Of a DNA stretch of 7,614 nucleotides, positions 1 through 6,495 are shown piece by piece. Under the pieces are notes generated by a model, which had not been told where the DNA came from, ran no database searches, and was given only the letters and a program-made list of their open reading frames with translations. Position numbers and translations under genes: made by a program. The stretch is from Rhizobium sp. Q54. GTDB taxonomy: Bacteria; Pseudomonadota; Alphaproteobacteria; Rhizobiales; Beijerinckiaceae. Position 1 is the stretch's first letter; every line of letters begins with the position of its first letter. The stretch spans positions 1 through 7,614 of the forward strand of contig CAMDKB010000227.1 in the NCBI GenBank assembly GCA_945901195.1, in the 5' to 3' direction.

Positions 1-767
1 ATTTCCTCCAGAGTCTCCTGCGACAGCAGATCCGAATTCTCGCCGCGAAGGACGAGCACTGGTGCGTGGCTGAGCCCTGCGAACTGGGGCCACAACACGG
101 GTAGAGGCTGTTCAAGGTTAAATGCGTCTAGCGTCTTCATCAGCTTGGGATCATAGCGCGCGATAAAGCCTTTATCGGTCTCTTCAAATGTTAGCTTTGC
201 ATAGGTCAGCCAGTCATCTTCCGAGAGGCTGCTGAATTGCGCGCCCATGATTCGTTTGGCGATATCGACAGCATCTTTCCATGAAGAGGGATGGGGGAGC
301 TTGCCGACATATCCCTTGATCCGGGCGAGGCCCTTGGCCTCCAGCACGGGGCCAATGTCATTTAAAATGGCGGCGCGTATCGCGCCGGGACGGGTCGCGC
401 CCAAGGCCATGATGTGCAGCCCGCCGCGCGACGTGCCCAGAAATATCGCTTCATGAATTTCTGTTGCCGCAAGAACCTGCAATATGTCCGAATTCTCAAC
501 CCGCATATCGTATTTTTGCCAGTCCTTGTCGTGATCGGACAAGCCGCGCCCGCGATAATCTATGGACAGAATGCGGCGCGGCTCGCCCGCTGAGCCGCGC
601 GAAAGTGCCGAAGCGATAAAGTCGAAATCCTGCGCAGTGCGGGCCAGGCCGGGCAAGCATACTACGGGCACTGCGCCCGCCGCCGCGCTGTTGTAATCGC
701 GCGTGTGAATGCGCAAACCGTCGGACATTGTAAAAAATTGCGATTGCGAGATCTGTACGTCAGTCAT
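1..767 (-). CDS. alpha/beta hydrolase fold protein, C-terminus cut by window edge
   Basis: Reading the minus strand from the ATG at 767-765 gives 255 uninterrupted residues that run off the left edge. The sequence shows an alpha/beta hydrolase: a strand plus oxyanion-hole segment VVCLPGL at about 36-41, DYRGRG at 70-75, the nucleophile elbow GTSRGG at 111-116 (Ser113 as catalytic nucleophile), and a late strand VLVLRGENSD at 237-246 that carries the likely acid Asp246. The catalytic His should lie in the missing part. Family members hydrolyse esters, lactones, epoxides or C-C bonds; the substrate cannot be told from sequence. No signal peptide is seen, so it should be cytoplasmic. The start is supported by AAGG six bases upstream; Met14 (MSDGLRI) is a possible later start. 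It lies downstream of slt on the same strand across a 185-nt spacer containing a hairpin, so independent transcription is plausible. The hydrolase call is firm; the subfamily is unresolved. Confidence 0.93.
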   Translation of the reverse strand, partial: MTDVQISQSQFFTMSDGLRIHTRDYNSAAAGAVPVVCLPGLARTAQDFDFIASALSRGSAGEPRRILSIDYRGRGLSDHDKDWQKYDMRVENSDILQVLAATEIHEAIFLGTSRGGLHIMALGATRPGAIRAAILNDIGPVLEAKGLARIKGYVGKLPHPSSWKDAVDIAKRIMGAQFSSLSEDDWLTYAKLTFEETDKGFIARYDPKLMKTLDAFNLEQPLPVLWPQFAGLSHAPVLVLRGENSDLLSQETLEE

Positions 768-858
768 GCCCAGCCTTGTTGCGACAGGATCTGCGAGTGA
801 AAAAGTGGAGCCGCCCTTTCGCAAAGAACGATGCGCCACTGAACGAACAGATCGGTCC

Positions 859-892
859 ATGTGCGATCAGATGAAGCCATCCGATTGCACAT
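859..892. repeat. 34-nt near-perfect hairpin between slt and the hydrolase gene
   Basis: The arms ATGTGC (859-864) and GCACAT (887-892) pair perfectly. Inside them GATC (865-868) faces GATT (883-886), then comes one mismatch position, then GATG (870-873) faces CATC (878-881) around the tetraloop AAGC. About 14 of 15 positions can pair on either strand when G-T wobbles are counted. It begins roughly 60 nt past the slt stop on the minus strand. No U-tract follows on either side, so it is not a canonical intrinsic terminator. It could be an mRNA 3'-end stabiliser, part of a factor-dependent terminator, or a small intergenic repeat. The structure is seen directly; its function is not known. Confidence 0.6.
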
Positions 893-952
893 AGTTTCAA
901 CCAGCATAGGCAGTTATGCAGGCGAAGAAAAGCGCAGGGACAAAATGGCCCG

Positions 953-3448
953 TTACATGCGCGCGGCATAGGCGCGCAATTCGCGCTCAGCCATCTGAGG
1001 CACAGCGTCTTCTTTCAAGAGCGCGCGGTAAACGGCAAGGTTTTCGGCGACACGCTGCACATAATTTCGTGTTTCTGTGAACGGGATCCGCTCGACCCAA
1101 TCAATTGGATCAACGCCGGGTTTGCGGGGATCACCATAAGCAGCGATCCATTGTTTGACCCTGTGTCCGCCAGCATTATAGGCGGCAAAGACCATCATCA
1201 GTGAGCCAGGGTGTTCGTCCATCAGTTCACCCAGATGAGCTGCTCCCAATTGCGCATTGAAGGCAGGGTCAGATAGCAGGCGATTGGCATCGAACGGCAC
1301 TTTCTTGTTTTTTGCGGTGCGCGCTGCTGTGGAAGTCAGCATCTGCATCAGGCCCTTGGCGCCTGCATGTGAAGTGACATTCGCCTGAAACATGCTTTCT
1401 TGCCGCGCGATGGCATAGACGACGGGTTTGGCTGCAGAATTGGGGAGCGTAGCAAATTCCGGGATGCCAAAGACAGGGAAGGCAATGTCGTCCAGCTCAA
1501 GGCCGCGCTGGGACGCCAACTTGCCTGCAACGACTGTCGCGCGGGCATTCTTCGAATTGTTCAATACTGCCGCCAGGGCTGCAAGCTGTGAGGGTTCTTC
1601 AAGCATGCGCCCCATGCCTGCAGCGAGCGCCATGGACAGATCGGCTTCGCCGAGTGCTTCCAAGACTTCAACGACACGAATGGCGGGAAGGCGCTGTTGC
1701 CCTTCGGCAACCTGCGGCGCTGTGCGGATCGGTATGTCCTTACGTCCCAGCCGCGCCATCGCCAACTGGCCATAGTAGGAGCTGGAATATTGTGCAGCCA
1801 GCGCATAGAGGCGATCGGCATCGCCGGGGTCCTCTCCCCGTTCGGCTGCGCGCGCCTGCCAATAGAATGCGCGCGAGCGCGACATCGGCGTGTTTGCAGC
1901 GTCGGCAGCGCTGGTGAAGTGGGTAAGCGCGGTATCCGGCTTGTCGAGAAAGCGCAACGCAATCCAGCCTGCATGGAATTCGGCGGAAATGTAGGTTTCG
2001 CCTGTTACCGCGCCGTGGTTTGCCACTAGTCTGTAGGCTCCTTCGGCATCACCAGAATCAAGGCGTTTTCGGGCGACGATACGGCGTTCTTCCCACCATT
2101 CGTTCGCTTCAATGATCTTGTCCGGGTCGGAAGGCGCTGCCAGCAAGAGGGTGGCGGCTTCTTCGTATTTCTGTCCCTTGCGAAGATTGGTGATTCTGGC
2201 GAAATGCCAGGTTGGATCCTGACGCAATTTAGCGTCAATTTTCTCGCCTGCTTTTGCGGGGTCAGCGCCGCGCGCCACGAGCACACGGGCATTGGCGAAT
2301 GCGGCGTAGTCCTTGCCTGCCTTTGCAGCTGCGGCCAGTGAAGCGGGGTACTTCTCCTTGTAGAAATAACGGTCCGAACGCCAGCGGTGATCAGCCGCCG
2401 TCAGCACATCTGAAAAATCCTTCTGAATCGCGCCTTCAGCCCAAGTGCTTAAATCCTCCTGACGCCAAATGCGCGAGACAATAGTTGTTGCTTCCGCCAC
2501 TTTGCCTGCCGCCAGCAATCGCCGGGCCAAAATCATTTGGCCGCTAGGAGATACGGGCTGGTTAGCCTCAAACCAGCGGCTGATCTTCGCGGCGGGGATG
2601 TTGTCGACGTACATTGCCTGTTCGGCGCGGGCGCGAAGCCAACCGGCGGTCGGCCATTGCGGGTTCTTGGTGAGAAAAGCCTCGATCCGGTTGAAACCGG
2701 CCTCGCGGGGGAGCAGGCGCAATGTGGCCCATTCGAGCGCGAGGCGCGCGGTCTCATCGGTTGCGGTTTTGGCCGCTGCGTCGCCTTTTTCCAGACTGCC
2801 TGCCTTGTATGCGATCAACGCATCTTTCATCCCGGTGATGTCTATGGGCATCGGCGGAGCCTTGCCTTGCAGCCGCTCTGAAGTGTTCTGGGTTTCCGGC
2901 AGCGGCGCGTAGGATGCCATCGTCGATGGTTCGAGATCAGGTTGCGGAGGCAGGGCGGGCTTTGCAGCCGGATCGCCACGGGCTGCCATTTGCGTCCCAA
3001 CGGGCGATTGCACTGCCGGCGGAATTATTGCCCTGCCGATTGCGGCAAGGGCGTTTCCGGGGGCTTCACGGGATGCGGGCACTGACAGCGCAACCGGAGG
3101 CGGGGCTTCGGCGGGCGGTGCTGTTGCTGAGAAAAGTGATTCGTTATTGGGGACCCGGGCCGATGGTTGAGAGGTTCCAGGCTCCCTGTTTGCTGCTGAC
3201 GAGAGAGCTGCTGAGGGTGAAGCCTTGCTCGCCGGGATTGCTGCCACAGCGATGTTTTCAGCAGGCTTTCGCCCGCCAGAGGCCGGGGAGGCGCTGGAAT
3301 TGACGAGAGTTGTCCATGCCTTGGCGGTCGTACCCCATGCGCCGCCCGGGCGCGAGTTCAGGTTCGACCACCCGGCCTGGATGCCGGCGCCAAGCGCAGC
3401 ACAGGAAACGCCAGCCAGAAGGAATTTCAACATACGTCGCTTTGGCAT
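953..3448 (-). CDS. slt: soluble lytic murein transglycosylase (Slt70 type)
   Basis: This 831-residue exported enzyme should cleave the MurNAc-GlcNAc glycosidic bond of peptidoglycan, forming 1,6-anhydro-MurNAc ends. Residues 1-25 are a signal peptide (PKRR, then hydrophobic LKFLLAG, with a likely cleavage site near AGIQA/GW). Residues about 50-200 are an Ala/Pro/Ser-rich low-complexity linker. Residues about 205-640 are helical with repeat-like pairs (for example FLTKNPQWP at 258-266), matching the superhelical scaffold of Slt70. Residues about 665-825 are the SLT catalytic domain: ARQESMF with catalytic Glu684, GLMQM, AAYNAGG and IPFTETRNYVQRV. E. coli Slt is about 645 residues, so the extra length is mostly the linker. 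The frame is open 48 codons further upstream to an ATG at 3592, but the ATG at 3448 is preferred because it has GAGG six bases upstream and puts the signal peptide at the N-terminus. It is divergent from dapA. Confidence 0.95.
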   Translation of the reverse strand: MPKRRMLKFLLAGVSCAALGAGIQAGWSNLNSRPGGAWGTTAKAWTTLVNSSASPASGGRKPAENIAVAAIPASKASPSAALSSAANREPGTSQPSARVPNNESLFSATAPPAEAPPPVALSVPASREAPGNALAAIGRAIIPPAVQSPVGTQMAARGDPAAKPALPPQPDLEPSTMASYAPLPETQNTSERLQGKAPPMPIDITGMKDALIAYKAGSLEKGDAAAKTATDETARLALEWATLRLLPREAGFNRIEAFLTKNPQWPTAGWLRARAEQAMYVDNIPAAKISRWFEANQPVSPSGQMILARRLLAAGKVAEATTIVSRIWRQEDLSTWAEGAIQKDFSDVLTAADHRWRSDRYFYKEKYPASLAAAAKAGKDYAAFANARVLVARGADPAKAGEKIDAKLRQDPTWHFARITNLRKGQKYEEAATLLLAAPSDPDKIIEANEWWEERRIVARKRLDSGDAEGAYRLVANHGAVTGETYISAEFHAGWIALRFLDKPDTALTHFTSAADAANTPMSRSRAFYWQARAAERGEDPGDADRLYALAAQYSSSYYGQLAMARLGRKDIPIRTAPQVAEGQQRLPAIRVVEVLEALGEADLSMALAAGMGRMLEEPSQLAALAAVLNNSKNARATVVAGKLASQRGLELDDIAFPVFGIPEFATLPNSAAKPVVYAIARQESMFQANVTSHAGAKGLMQMLTSTAARTAKNKKVPFDANRLLSDPAFNAQLGAAHLGELMDEHPGSLMMVFAAYNAGGHRVKQWIAAYGDPRKPGVDPIDWVERIPFTETRNYVQRVAENLAVYRALLKEDAVPQMAERELRAYAARM

Positions 3449-3454
3449 TCTAAA

Positions 3455-3458
3455 CCTC
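3455..3458 (-). promoter_or_regulatory. ribosome binding site deciding the slt start
   Basis: GAGG on the minus strand lies six bases before the ATG at 3448-3446. This supports the shorter slt product over the in-frame ATG at 3592. The extra 48 residues of the longer frame would place an unlikely sequence ahead of the obvious signal peptide. Confidence 0.6.
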
Positions 3459-3564
3459 GCGCGATTTTCCGCATGGATGGCCCCAGCTTGCCCATCGGCG
3501 GGTTTACGAATTGCTAACCAAGCCCGGATACCGCTCGAAATCCCCATCAGTTCCGGTGAACCCT

Positions 3565-3605
3565 GGCATAGCCGCCATAAAACGCTTTTCATGGCGGGGC
3601 ATGCC
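3565..3605. repeat. compound inverted repeat in the slt/dapA divergent promoter region
   Basis: Three nested arm pairs lie around one centre: GGCAT (3565-3569) with ATGCC (3601-3605), CCGCCAT (3572-3578) with ATGGCGG (3591-3597), and AAAA (3579-3582) with TTTT (3586-3589) around the loop CGC. Small internal loops (AG opposite GGC) and a bulged C3590 separate them, giving 16 base pairs in 41 nt. It sits 88-128 nt before the dapA ATG and 117-157 nt before the slt ATG, outside both coding regions. No run of T follows on either strand, so it does not look like a simple terminator. Possible roles are an operator, a 5'-leader hairpin of either transcript, or a small RNA. The pairing is seen directly; the role is unknown. 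Confidence 0.6.
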
Positions 3606-3663
3606 GGGCTATGAATCCCCTCGCCTAGTAACCTTGCGAATGCGGCAGGCTTGGGGCGAGACT

Positions 3664-3678
3664 TTTACTGCAGGTAAA
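3664..3678. promoter_or_regulatory. TTTAC-N5-GTAAA dyad upstream of dapA
   Basis: TTTAC (3664-3668) and GTAAA (3674-3678) are perfect reverse complements separated by TGCAG. The dyad ends 14 nt before the preferred dapA ATG, so a bound protein or RNA structure could affect dapA initiation. The arms are short and chance occurrence is possible. No regulator is assigned. Confidence 0.25.
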
Positions 3679-3692
3679 GACGGGGTTTGAAC

Positions 3693-4610
3693 ATGGCCAA
3701 GGCTGCCAAGCTTACGGGATGGATGACAGCGCTGGTGACGCCTTTCCGCGACGGCAAGGTTGATGAAAGCGCATTCCGGAAATTCGTAAACTGGCAGGTG
3801 CAGCAGGGCATTCAGGGTCTTGTGCCTGTGGGTACGACAGGTGAAAGTCCGACGCTTTCGCATGACGAGCACAAGCGCGTCGTCGAAATGTGCATTTCTG
3901 AAGCCAAGGGCAGGGTGCCGGTTATCGCCGGCGCAGGCTCCAACAACACGCATGAAGCCGTCGAATTGGCCAGACATGCGGACAAGGCCGGCGCCGACGC
4001 TGTGCTGATAGTCGCGCCCTATTACAACAAGCCCAATCAGGAAGGCATCTATCAGCATTTCAAGGCGATCAACGACGCCATCGGCATCCCGATCATCATG
4101 TACAATATCCCGCCCCGTTCGGTCATCGACATCAATGTCGACACGATGACGCGGCTGTTCGAACTCAAGAACATTGCCGGAGTAAAGGATGCGACTGGCG
4201 ACCTCACGCGCATTTCGAAGCAACGCCTGGCGATGGGGCCGGACTTCATCCAGCTTTCGGGTGATGATGTGACGGCGCTCGCGACCTTCGCATCAGGCGC
4301 GCATGGTTGTATCTCGGTCGTGTCCAACATAGCGCCAAAGCTTTGCTCGCAATTGCAGAATGCCTGGAACGAGGGCGATCCGAAAAAGGCTCTGAAGATC
4401 CAGGACAAGCTGACGCCGCTGCATTTGGCGACGTTCCTTGAAGCAGGCGTAACTGGGGCCAAATATGGACTTTCTCAGCTTGGCCGCATGAGCGACGAGG
4501 TTCGGCTTCCGCTCGTTTCGATGGTCGAAGCGAACAAGGCCAAGCTGCGTTCGGCCATGGCTTTTGCCGGTCTGATCAAGGAAGAAGATATTCGCCGGGC
4601 TGCCGAGTGA
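3693..4610 (+). CDS. dapA: 4-hydroxy-tetrahydrodipicolinate synthase (dihydrodipicolinate synthase)
   Basis: DapA condenses pyruvate with L-aspartate-4-semialdehyde in the first committed step to meso-diaminopimelate and lysine, in the cytoplasm, usually as a tetramer. The 305-residue product shows the whole class I aldolase TIM barrel: GTTGES at 47-52 (Thr48/Thr49 of the proton relay), PYYNKP at 109-114 (with the Tyr that reaches into the neighbouring subunit), YNIPPRS at 137-143 (catalytic Tyr137, and Arg142 that binds the semialdehyde carboxylate), GVKDATG at 163-169 (Schiff-base Lys165) and LSGDD at 188-192. Length is normal for the family. The frame also allows a TTG at 3687, but the ATG at 3693 is preferred, with GGGG seven bases upstream. 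It is the first gene of a tight operon with a PaiB-like gene and smpB, and is divergent from slt. DHDPS paralogues such as N-acetylneuraminate lyase are possible in principle, but the Arg142 context and the upstream GTTGES motif favour DapA. Confidence 0.96.
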   Translation: MAKAAKLTGWMTALVTPFRDGKVDESAFRKFVNWQVQQGIQGLVPVGTTGESPTLSHDEHKRVVEMCISEAKGRVPVIAGAGSNNTHEAVELARHADKAGADAVLIVAPYYNKPNQEGIYQHFKAINDAIGIPIIMYNIPPRSVIDINVDTMTRLFELKNIAGVKDATGDLTRISKQRLAMGPDFIQLSGDDVTALATFASGAHGCISVVSNIAPKLCSQLQNAWNEGDPKKALKIQDKLTPLHLATFLEAGVTGAKYGLSQLGRMSDEVRLPLVSMVEANKAKLRSAMAFAGLIKEEDIRRAAE

Positions 4611-4639
4611 GCCCCGGAGTTCTGGGAACCTGACCTGGG

Positions 4640-5278
4640 ATGTATCAGCCCGCTCATTTCAAAATCGAAGATGCCGGGGTGATACATGCCTTCATCCGCG
4701 CGCATCCGCTGGGTTTGTTGATCAGCGCGGGCCAAGATGGGCCGGTGGTTGATCCCCTTCCTTTTCTGCTTGATTCAAAAACGGGAAGGCTAGGCCGTTT
4801 GCGTGCGCATATGGCCAGGGCTAATCAACACTGGCAGCTGTTGGCTCAGACGAAGACGGCGCTGGTTGTATTTCAGGCCCAAGGTCACTACATCTCGCCG
4901 GGCTGGTATCCCACGAAAGCAGAGACAGGCAAGGTGGTTCCAACTTGGAATTACGTGACTGTTCAGGTGAGTGGCCGTGTCAGTGTCCGTGAAGATGCTG
5001 CGTGGCTGCGCTGTCAGGTCGAAGATCTGACTGGTGTACACGAAGGTGGCCGGGAGCCGGGCTGGACAACAAGCGATGCGCCTGCAGACTTTATCTCAGC
5101 TCAATTGCGCGGCATTGTAGGCTTTGAAATCGAGATCGATCAAATGGTTGGGAAATTCAAGCTGTCCCAGAATCGCCCGGCCAAGGATCAGCCGGCGATT
5201 GTTGCTGCGCTTGAAACAGAAGGCAGTGCAGGCGCTGCTTTGGCCGCGCTGATGCGTGCGCAGGGAATTGGGGCATAG
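4640..5278 (+). CDS. PaiB-type FMN-binding protein (FMN_bind_2 family)
   Basis: The 212-residue product matches the PaiB/FMN_bind_2 family, split-barrel flavin-binding proteins about 205 residues long and named after B. subtilis PaiB, which was described as a negative regulator of sporulation and protease genes. Visible family marks are the N-terminus MYQPAHF, ARANQHW at 59-65, GHYISPGWY at 82-90, VPTWNYVTVQVSG at 100-112, LTGVHE at 130-135 and GKFKLSQNRP at 171-180. No DNA-binding helix-turn-helix is obvious, so a flavin-dependent enzymatic role is as likely as regulation; the true function is unknown. No signal peptide or membrane segment is present. The gene starts 29 nt after dapA with only a weak Shine-Dalgarno, and its TAG stop lies 1 nt before the smpB GTG, which points to co-transcription and probably translational coupling with both neighbours. 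No paiA-like acetyltransferase gene, the usual partner in Bacillus, lies beside it. Confidence 0.93.
   Translation: MYQPAHFKIEDAGVIHAFIRAHPLGLLISAGQDGPVVDPLPFLLDSKTGRLGRLRAHMARANQHWQLLAQTKTALVVFQAQGHYISPGWYPTKAETGKVVPTWNYVTVQVSGRVSVREDAAWLRCQVEDLTGVHEGGREPGWTTSDAPADFISAQLRGIVGFEIEIDQMVGKFKLSQNRPAKDQPAIVAALETEGSAGAALAALMRAQGIGA
5270..5273 (+). promoter_or_regulatory. ribosome binding site deciding the smpB GTG start
   Basis: GGGG, six bases before the GTG at 5280, lies inside the last codons of the PaiB-like gene. It favours the GTG at 5280 over the in-frame GTG at 5256 and places the smpB initiation region within the upstream reading frame. Confidence 0.5.
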
Positions 5279-5279
5279 G

Positions 5280-5756
5280 GTGGCAGCCAAGCAGACTGAT
5301 AATCGCAAGGTTGCCGCAGAGAACCGCCGTGCGCGCTACGAATTCGCCATTGGCGATATTTACGAGGCTGGCATCGTTCTGACCGGTACGGAAGTCAAAT
5401 CCCTGCGCACCGGCAAGGCAACGATTGCGGAAAGCTATGTCGGGGTCAGCAAACTGGGTATTGTGCAACTTATCAATGCAAATATCCCTGAATATCTGCA
5501 GGCCAACCGTTTCAATCATGAGCCAAAACGGCCCCGGACCTTGCTGCTTAGAGCGCGAGAAATTGCAAAACTTGCGCAAGGCGTCGAGCGGGAGGGCATG
5601 ACCGTCGTTCCGTTGAAGATCTACTTCAACGAAAAAGGCCGCGCGAAGATCGAGATCGCCTTGTCAAAAGGCAAGAACCTTCACGACAAGCGTGAGACGG
5701 AAAAGAAGCGCGACTGGGGCCGCGAGAAAGCGCGAATCTTGAGAGACAAGGGTTAG
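5280..5756 (+). CDS. smpB: SsrA-binding protein SmpB
   Basis: SmpB binds tmRNA and delivers it to stalled ribosomes for trans-translation, tagging the incomplete protein for proteolysis. The 158-residue product has the full family pattern: NRRARYEFAI at 15-24, GIVLTGTEVKSLR at 31-43, ESYV at 51-54, NIPEY at 68-72, NHEPKRPRTLLL at 79-90, GKNLHDKRET at 131-140 and the basic C-terminal tail KKRDWGREKARILR at 142-155, which reads the empty mRNA channel and decoding site. The GTG at 5280 is preferred because it yields the usual N-terminus and has GGGG six bases before it (5270-5273). An in-frame GTG at 5256 would add eight residues and overlap the upstream gene. Only one base separates it from the PaiB-like stop, so coupled translation is likely. 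The tmRNA gene itself is not in the window. It converges with the UDG gene 35 nt downstream, with no clear terminator. Confidence 0.97.
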   Translation: MAAKQTDNRKVAAENRRARYEFAIGDIYEAGIVLTGTEVKSLRTGKATIAESYVGVSKLGIVQLINANIPEYLQANRFNHEPKRPRTLLLRAREIAKLAQGVEREGMTVVPLKIYFNEKGRAKIEIALSKGKNLHDKRETEKKRDWGREKARILRDKG

Positions 5757-5791
5757 CTACGCAGGAGACGTGGGGGTTGATTATTCGCCCC

Positions 5792-6466
5792 TCAGCCAAT
5801 TGTCGCCCTGATCTTTGCAAAGACGTTCCGGAACATATCTGTCGTCAGTACGCCGGTGTTCGTATTGTAACGCGAGCAATGATAGCTGTCGAAAAGCTGG
5901 AGTTTGCGAACGCCTTCAGTCACTTCGTGAACTGCGCCATGTCCGAAGGGAAACGCCGAGAGCTTCTCGCCCAGCGTGCGCAATGTGCTCTCATGGGCGA
6001 TACGCCCAAGCGCAACCACAGCCTGGAGATTCTCCATTTCGCCAATACTCGCCTGCAGGAATGGCCTGCACGCGGTCATTTCCAGCGGCAGCGGCTTGTT
6101 TTGTGGCGGAACACATCGCACGGCATTGGTGATGCGGCAATCAGCCAGTTCAAGGCCGTCTTTTGGATCGGCGGCATAAACCCCGTGCGCAAACCCGAAT
6201 TCCTTCAGCGTTGCGTAGAGCAGATCGCCGGCATAATCGCCCGTGAAGGGACGCCCGGTCCGGTTGGCGCCACGCACACCGGGGGCTAACCCGACGATCA
6301 GCAAGCGCGCGTTTTTTGCACCGAAGGATGGGACGGGCGCATTGTGCCAGGATGGTTCTATTTTGCGATTTTCTTCGCGATAGGCCTTCAGACGTGGGCA
6401 TAACGCACAATTCCGGCCGGGTCCGCCGGCCGGAACTGCATTTCCGGTTCTACTGGACGCGCGCAT
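5792..6466 (-). CDS. uracil-DNA glycosylase, iron-sulphur type (family 5/UDGb-like)
   Basis: This 224-residue enzyme should remove uracil, and possibly other deaminated bases, from DNA at the start of base-excision repair. Four cysteines fit a [4Fe-4S] cluster: Cys20 and Cys23 (CALC), then Cys118 and Cys133. The active-site motif GLAPGVRGANRTGRPFTGD at 59-77 has Ala rather than an acidic residue after GL, a mark of family 5 (UDGb) as opposed to family 4. The second motif YHCSRYNTNTG at 195-205 contains the essential His196; Cys197 takes the place of the Pro seen in many relatives (HPS). Length is normal. The ATG at 6466 is immediately preceded by an in-frame TGA, and no other start lies before Cys20, so the start is well constrained although the Shine-Dalgarno is poor. 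It lies 29 nt downstream of the NYN gene, probably in one transcript. A 10-bp hairpin falls in codons 11-19. Confidence 0.93.
   Translation of the reverse strand: MRASSRTGNAVPAGGPGRNCALCPRLKAYREENRKIEPSWHNAPVPSFGAKNARLLIVGLAPGVRGANRTGRPFTGDYAGDLLYATLKEFGFAHGVYAADPKDGLELADCRITNAVRCVPPQNKPLPLEMTACRPFLQASIGEMENLQAVVALGRIAHESTLRTLGEKLSAFPFGHGAVHEVTEGVRKLQLFDSYHCSRYNTNTGVLTTDMFRNVFAKIRATIG
6411..6435. repeat. 10-bp perfect GC-rich hairpin inside the 5' end of the UDG gene
   Basis: TTCCGGCCGG (6411-6420) and CCGGCCGGAA (6426-6435) are perfect reverse complements around the 5-nt loop GTCCG. On the minus strand this falls at coding nucleotides 32-56 of the UDG mRNA, just before the codons for the first two cluster cysteines. 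Such a stem could slow early translation, given the weak ribosome binding site. It encodes VPAGGPGRN, a Gly/Pro-rich stretch, so codon composition could also produce it by chance. Confidence 0.5.
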
Positions 6467-6495
6467 TCAATGCGCTCAATCAAAGTCCGGTACGT

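Noticed and set aside
760..969. 69-codon minus-strand frame between slt and the hydrolase gene
   Set aside because: Cys/His/Arg-rich composition, overlap with both neighbouring genes and no family resemblance; it also runs through the 859-892 hairpin.
3449..3592. 48-codon N-terminal extension of slt starting at 3592
   Set aside because: It would bury the clear signal peptide, begins inside the inverted repeat, and the ATG at 3448 has a better ribosome binding site.
3609..4223. 204-codon open frame antisense to dapA
   Set aside because: It lies mostly inside the strongly supported dapA gene, has no recognisable motif, and is typical of antisense openness in GC-rich codon usage.
5757..5791. 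Bidirectional terminator between the convergent smpB and UDG genes
   Set aside because: Only a four-pair GGGG/CCCC stem with an 11-nt loop can form, which is too weak to call.
5777..6289. 170-codon plus-strand frame across the UDG gene
   Set aside because: It is antisense to the well-identified UDG, with Arg/Cys/His-rich shadow composition and no ribosome binding site.
5792..6466. Cys in place of Pro in the HPS-type UDG motif as a catalytic oddity
   Set aside because: The essential His is retained, and I believe HCSRYN variants are common in alphaproteobacterial UDGb proteins, so it is probably normal family variation.
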